Below are positions 58,830 through 64,000 of a stretch of DNA of 64,000 nucleotides, piece after piece (position 1 is the first letter of the stretch; the number at the start of each line of letters is the position of its first letter). The stretch is from Cucumis sativus (Eukaryota; Streptophyta; Magnoliopsida; Cucurbitales; Cucurbitaceae), in the NCBI RefSeq assembly GCF_000004075.3, contig NC_026659.2, forward strand, positions 7,440,001 to 7,504,000, given 5' to 3'. The notes beneath the pieces were generated by a model. That model searched no databases. It was not told the origin of the DNA and saw only the letters and a program-made list of their open reading frames with translations. The position numbers and the translations under genes were made by a program.

Positions 58830-59524
58830 AAAATAAAAGAAAAAAGAAAAAAAGAAAGATCACGAGAAAGGGAAAAGACGAAGGAGAGTTCTGAAAATTC
58901 CTTAAAGAGATTTCTGAGGAAATAGGAGGGTGAGGGTGCTGCTTCTGATTTCTGCTTTTTTTCTGTGTACTAACCAACAAATACAAAGTATCATTACCAT
59001 AACACAAATATCAAAATAATAGAGAGAGAAACGGAAACAGAAACCGAGTTTTTTCTTTTTTTTTTTTTTTGTTCTTTTTTTTACTTTTTGAAATCATTAC
59101 ATCTAAATATACCAACTGCTTCACTTTGACTCTCTTTGTTTATTGGAATTGGAGTTTTATTATTATTATTATTATTTTGTCTTTATTAAATACTATTCCA
59201 ATATATACGCCAACGTCGTCATGATCACAAAAGTTTCCATCGTGTTTTATTTTTATTTTTTGAATTTGTGAAAGGGTGGGATTTATTATTCTCCTTCCAA
59301 AAAAGTACTATTATTATTATTATTATTTTATTCTTGGAACGCTCGCCTCAGTACTAGAATTAAACACTCCTTCGTCTCTCCATCACTCTATGAAATGACG
59401 GCTTTGCCCTTCTTCCACTTCCCTGAATGGATAAGATCCTTGCTCTGCTCTTCCTCTCTCCCTTCTTCCTCTCCTTATGTCACACAAGGAAATTCCTTTT
59501 TCTTTTTTATCTAAAATAAATAAA
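58830..59524. promoter_or_regulatory. Upstream region of the GARP gene
   Basis: Low-complexity purine (58826-58865) and T-rich (59047-59080) tracts, plus short (TAT)n/(ATT)n runs at 59156-59177 and 59307-59330. It includes balanced sequence at 59340-59470 without a recognised protein. No defined regulatory site can be claimed. Confidence 0.3.
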
Positions 59525-62075
59525 TATTGATTAGTTTTCATAAATATAATAAAATACCAAATTATTTACTATTCATATGATAAAATAAAAAACTCATGAA
59601 ACTAGTATTTTTTCTAAATATTTCAAGTTTTGTATGACTCTGGTTTGTTCAGTCTCATCTTTTTTTGTAATTTTTCTTTTATATTTTTTTTGAAATCATA
59701 ATCACTGCCCTACAATTATTATTATTTGTTTTTCATTATACTTCTGCTATTATTATATTTTTTTAAAAAAATTAATCATCAATCTTGTATTGTTTTTTCA
59801 ATTGTGGACAGAGATGAACTACATGATCGATTACTATAAGGCTTTTCAAAATTATCATTTATCATGAACTACATAATCATGTATCATGAACTACATCATC
59901 ATTTATCATGAACTATATGGTCGTGTATCATCAACTACATGGTCTTGTATCATTAACTACGTGGTCGTATATCATGATTTACACGATCGTTTACTAGGAG
60001 TTTTTAAAACCATCGTTTATCATGAACTACTTGATTGTGTATCATAAAATACACATGATCGTGTATCATTATCTACACCTAAGCTTTTTCAAAACCATCG
60101 TTTACCTGAATTAATTATTCATGTATCATGAACTACTGTGATCATGTATCATTTCTTACATGATGATCGTGTTGTTGGGATTTATGTCCTAAAACTCGTA
60201 GATTGTAAATATAATCCATTGACCGTTATTAATAAAGTGTTATTATTAAATAATTGTTATTGATTAAATTATTAGTTTTGTCTTAATAACCCAAATCCAA
60301 TTAACTAACATCCTAAACTGTTTAATGAGTCTTGAACAGTATGTAGAGACATATAGGGATCGATGTTCAAAATCAACTTAAAGGGTCTATAGTATAGGGA
60401 TAAGGCTGGGTACCTTATCCAAGTAACACTATTGATACAACTCATTTTGTATTTGATACAAACGCAATGATCCAACGCGTTCGTGTAGTTGACATGCGAG
60501 TGAGGGTATCCTATGCAATGAGTTTTCATAAGACCGGACCGCAAATTAGTAAGCACTAGATGTAACTCCGTTAACTAGTTAGGTTTCTATTTCACTAGGA
60601 TGACCTAGGTAGCTTAGTCTTAATTCTGAGTGTGTTATGAACTCCTGTTCGCGGGAGATTGTCCTTTGATTTGTACGGGTGAGAGTAACCAGATCGCCGG
60701 CTCAATAAGCTTATCATTTTGGGGAAAAGATCGAGTGAGGAGCTGAAAACATAATTACACAAGATGGAATTCACTCCTTCCCTACTTTAGGGTAAATAGA
60801 TGAGTGTTCCCTTAAATGATGTCTCCAGGTCTTGAACAAAGAGTCATACCCTCTCCATGGCACGAGAGGGGTTTCTGTTTATTGGTAGGACCATAAACAG
60901 GTTGTTCATTGGAGGAGCACTGGTATTTAAGGATTAGAGGTAACCCAAGGGTAATAAGATAAATTGACCCAGCTGGTGTTACGAACACACGTGATGGACT
61001 AACTTACTATTATTGGTCTATATCCGTGGACACAGAAATATATCTACAGTGAGAAGAGTTCAGTTGTGAGCTTTTAGTAGAGTGTACACACAGTTAACGA
61101 ATATTGATTAATGTGGTTAATGAGTTTAGCCAATTAATCTCATGTCGTTGTAACTTCTGATTTGTAGGTTTATTAGGTCTCATTCCTAGCTCGTAAAGGG
61201 TAATGAGATTTATTTATATTGGTTGTAATTTGAAATGTTCAAATATACTTAGGGAATTAGTTTAATATATAGTGATACATTATAATATTGTTTGTGAAAC
61301 TTTATTATAAAATTTTTGGATATGATTCGAAATTAATTTATGAGAGAAAATATTTGAATAAGTTCAAATATTAATGTGAATTGGATTCATATTAAATTTA
61401 TTGGTTACGAGAGAAACTTATATTTGAATATGATTCAAATTTAATTTAAGTTAAATATCTTATATTTAACTTAGTTATTAATTAATTGGAACATTAATTA
61501 ATAATTTAGTTTTATTTAATTAAATTTGATTTATTAAATTTATAAAATGATATTATAGAGATATTAATTAAATATGATTTAATTAATTATATTAATATAA
61601 ATGTGTAAGATATTGATTCTCGTATCTTATCTTTAAAAGCATGCTTAGAATTTATTTAGAATTTTGATTCTAAAATTTTGCCAATGTACCTGTATTTTAA
61701 GATTCCAAAATTAATTTGAGAAACGATTCTTTAAATTATTCCGCTGCCATAGAACTTTTATCCCTTCACGTGTATCATGATCGTTTAGAAGAGGAATTAC
61801 ACACGCGCGTGTGATCGGTGTTGATACTACATACACGATCATGTATCATTTCCTATACTATCATGTATCATTTCCTATACTATCATGTACCATTTCATAC
61901 ATGATCACGTATCATGATCATTTAGAATAAAAATTACACACACGTGTGTGGTTGATTAATTGCGTGTTGACTAAGACATTTTTCAGTATTTTTCATTGTG
62001 GGCTTCTTTCGTTTTAATAATTGTTCTATACAGGATAAATATTTTGTCTGTTTGTTATATTTTTACAATAAGTGT
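59525..62075 (+). mobile_element. TIR plus tandem-core dispersed repeat, copy 5, split by a solo LTR
   Basis: The left end TTTTCATAAATATAATAAAA (about 59538) pairs with the reverse complement of the right end, GTAAAAATATAACAAACAG (about 62055-62073). The core has about 22-bp units of the type 'gatcgtgtatcatgaactac' (59810-60172) and continues after the LTR (61774-61930). The tail is 'cacgtgtgtggttgattaat' and 'ttttcattgtgggcttc'. The LTR insertion at 60173-61768 interrupts the core, so this repeat is the older of the two. Confidence 0.55.
60173..61768 (+). mobile_element. Solo LTR, 1596 bp, target duplication CGTGT
   Basis: The ends are TGTTGGGATT and CCCTTCA (TG...CA). The 5-bp duplication CGTGT is present at 60168-60172 and 61769-61773. 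It is noncoding. It is the best-preserved member of the family also seen at 12159 and 42165 and, more distantly, at 4931, and it defines the family's ends. No internal domain is present, so the superfamily cannot be told. Confidence 0.85.
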
Positions 62076-62239
62076 CAGTTTGTTATATTTTTGTGTTTTA
62101 ATATTATCATTTTTTAAAAAATATTGTTTGTATGATGGTGAAAAATTGTATTATAATATATTTTCCTCCATGAATCACTCGTTTTGAACTTCTATTATAT
62201 ATTAGATTGTTTTTAAATATAATGTACTGAACCTATTTT

Positions 62240-63000
62240 GTAAATGTTAATTTTAATAAATATAACATACCGATAAAATATTTGACCCACGTAACCAAAT
62301 GAAAAAGCCTATGAAGCTGACCATATTTTAAAATATTTTAGGTTTGCCCTTCTTTTACATCGTCCTTCTCGTTTCTTCTGCGATTTTTTCCATCATCTTC
62401 TCTTCTTTTGCAATTTTTTTTAAATATTTTCATTTTCCATTCCATCTTATTTCTTCTGCAATTTTTGTTTTCCTTTTCATCGTCTTTTTCTCTTTTTCTG
62501 CAATTTTCTTTTATTTTTTTGCCAAATATAAAAAATCATTAAAAAATTTGTTGGAATATTGGATAGCCAAATCTAAACGATGATGTACAAAAAATTGCCA
62601 AATCTAAACGATTGTGTATAAAAAACTTCAAAAATCATTTAGATTTGAGTAGACAAATTTAAATTATCAAATATAAAAAATCGTGTACCAAATATAAATT
62701 ATCGCATACTAAATCTAAACGATCGTGTACAAAAAATCTTGAAAAAATAGTTGAGATTTGGTTACCCAAATTTAGACGATAGTGCACCAAATATTTTTGA
62801 AAAAAATTGTTTAGATTTAGCTACCCAAAATCTAAACAATCAAATCTAAAAGATCGTGTACCAAATCTAAACGATCGTAAAAAAAAAAAATCTTTAAAAA
62901 ATTGTTTAGATTTGGTTATTCAAATTTAAACGATCGTGTACTGAAGAATTGCCAAAACTAAACGATTGTGTACCAAAGAATCTTGAAAAAATAGTTTATC
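62240..63000 (+). mobile_element. TIR plus tandem-core dispersed repeat, copy 6 (right end missing)
   Basis: The start is 'gttaattttaataaatataa' near 62247. A pyrimidine-rich part (62344-62520) follows, then a long tandem core of 'ccaaatctaaacgatcgtgt' units (62560-63000). The conserved tail is absent; unrelated sequence begins near 63000. Confidence 0.5.
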
Positions 63001-64000
63001 TAGGAAAGAAAGTGATTTAAAAAGCAACCATTTTAGTGGATCACGTTGAAGCAAGGCGATGCGAGAAAGGCACAAGTTGCAAGCAAGATACAACAAGCAT
63101 TTTGATGTTCAACGCAAGTTGAGGCTAGTGTTGAAAATTAGGAAAATTCTAGAAAATTTTCTAGTTGTGCTTAATTAATGGGCAACGTACATGTAAGAGA
63201 GCCTGGTTTGAAAAGTTATTAAGTCTACACGTGTACCATTTCAAGTAGGAGCTAGAAAGCTTAAGGAAAATTAAGGATGACTAATTTGATTTTGGATAGT
63301 ATAAATGGAGATGAAAGGTCAAAAGAAGGAATATTATGCCAAAATTCTTATAGTTACTCTATTGAAAAGAAGAAACACTATGCGAGAAGAGGATTTTAGG
63401 GGACTAGACGTTTTGAAGAAGGAAATTAGTACATGAGTGATCTTTCTAAGGTTGATTCATCTTCTAAAGTTTCATGACTGGTTTGTAATATATATGTTGT
63501 TTTATACGTTAATGTTTATAAGAAGAATGATCTTTGAAGGAAGCATTCGTGTATTGTTTCAAGTAAAGTTTTATGTTTGATGATTGTGATGCTTGTATTT
63601 GAGTAAACCATTAGCTTTATACCTATAAATGAGCTAGCTATTATGTTCACTCAATAAGTAAAGACAACCATGTAGAAAAGGACTGCATGGCGCGTCACAC
63701 CTTAATCCGCCAGACAACCAAAACGTAAGAAGTAGTGCGGATAAGACGAGATTTTGCTTACCTTTGTAATTGGTCTTATCACTAAGCTTATTCTCAACTC
63801 ATTTTAAACTATCAAGCAAAACTCAAAATGCAATGGTAGTCAACCTTAAACGCCAAATGCGATAAATAACATAACCAAAATGTACACTTTATTAATAACA
63901 GGCGTTTGGTAATAACATACAATTACAACACCTTGACCAAATATAATTAACATTTATCAAAACTCTTTAACGTCTGATGACTTTCTCAACTCGCCACAAG
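63001..64000. other. Unassigned sequence at the right edge
   Basis: Moderately balanced, noncoding. A TATA-like 'gtataaatgg' lies near 63300. The style resembles the noncoding LTRs earlier in the window, but no terminus or duplication can be set within the window. Confidence 0.3.

Noticed and set aside
59810-60172. Regular short repeats considered as a CRISPR-like array
   Set aside because: Units are contiguous and degenerate, without distinct spacers, in a eukaryotic genome.

Overview
The window is plant nuclear DNA, very AT-rich with few genes and many nested transposons. The style of the repeats and the protein fragments suggest a cucurbit, perhaps Cucumis, but that is an impression, not a search result. 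I see three host genes. They are the first coding exon of a CDK-like protein kinase running off the left edge (minus strand, 1-185), the mitochondrial complex I subunit NDUFB7 (plus strand, 18366-18656), and a six-exon GARP/G2-like MYB transcription factor with EAR repression motifs (minus strand, 55254-58746).

Region by region. 1-800: 5' part of the kinase gene and its leader. 0.8-12.2 kb: AT-rich intergenic DNA with two solo LTRs that have 5-bp target duplications (4931-6790 and 7073-9561), a small Helitron, and copies of a dispersed repeat that combines imperfect terminal inverted repeats with a variable tandem core. 13.5-16.1 kb: a degenerate 5S rRNA array on the minus strand, seven full-length and two shortened copies in units of about 312 bp, cut off by a 500-N assembly gap. 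16.6-18.2 kb: remnant of a Mutator-like element. 18.2-18.7 kb: NDUFB7. 18.7-39.5 kb: a thicket of nested elements: LINE pieces broken by a SINE, a hAT-like MITE and a 745-bp insert; a young Ty3/Gypsy chromovirus (25353-29750); and an older one (30532-38747) that contains another (31041-36249). This block may lie entirely within a 20.8-kb intron in the 3' UTR of NDUFB7, because a plausible acceptor and a terminal exon with AATAAA lie at 39462-39650.

40-54 kb: more copies of the dispersed repeat and a possible CACTA-type element (about 42.1-53.3 kb). This holds an intron-containing fragment of ribosomal protein S6, a decayed plant-mobile-domain gene and several exon-like pieces of unknown origin. 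54-59 kb: the GARP gene. 59.5-63 kb: two more copies of the dispersed repeat, one split by an intact solo LTR (60173-61768). The last kilobase is unassigned.

The host genes share no evident pathway. The window mainly records layered insertion into gene-poor DNA around a minor 5S locus.
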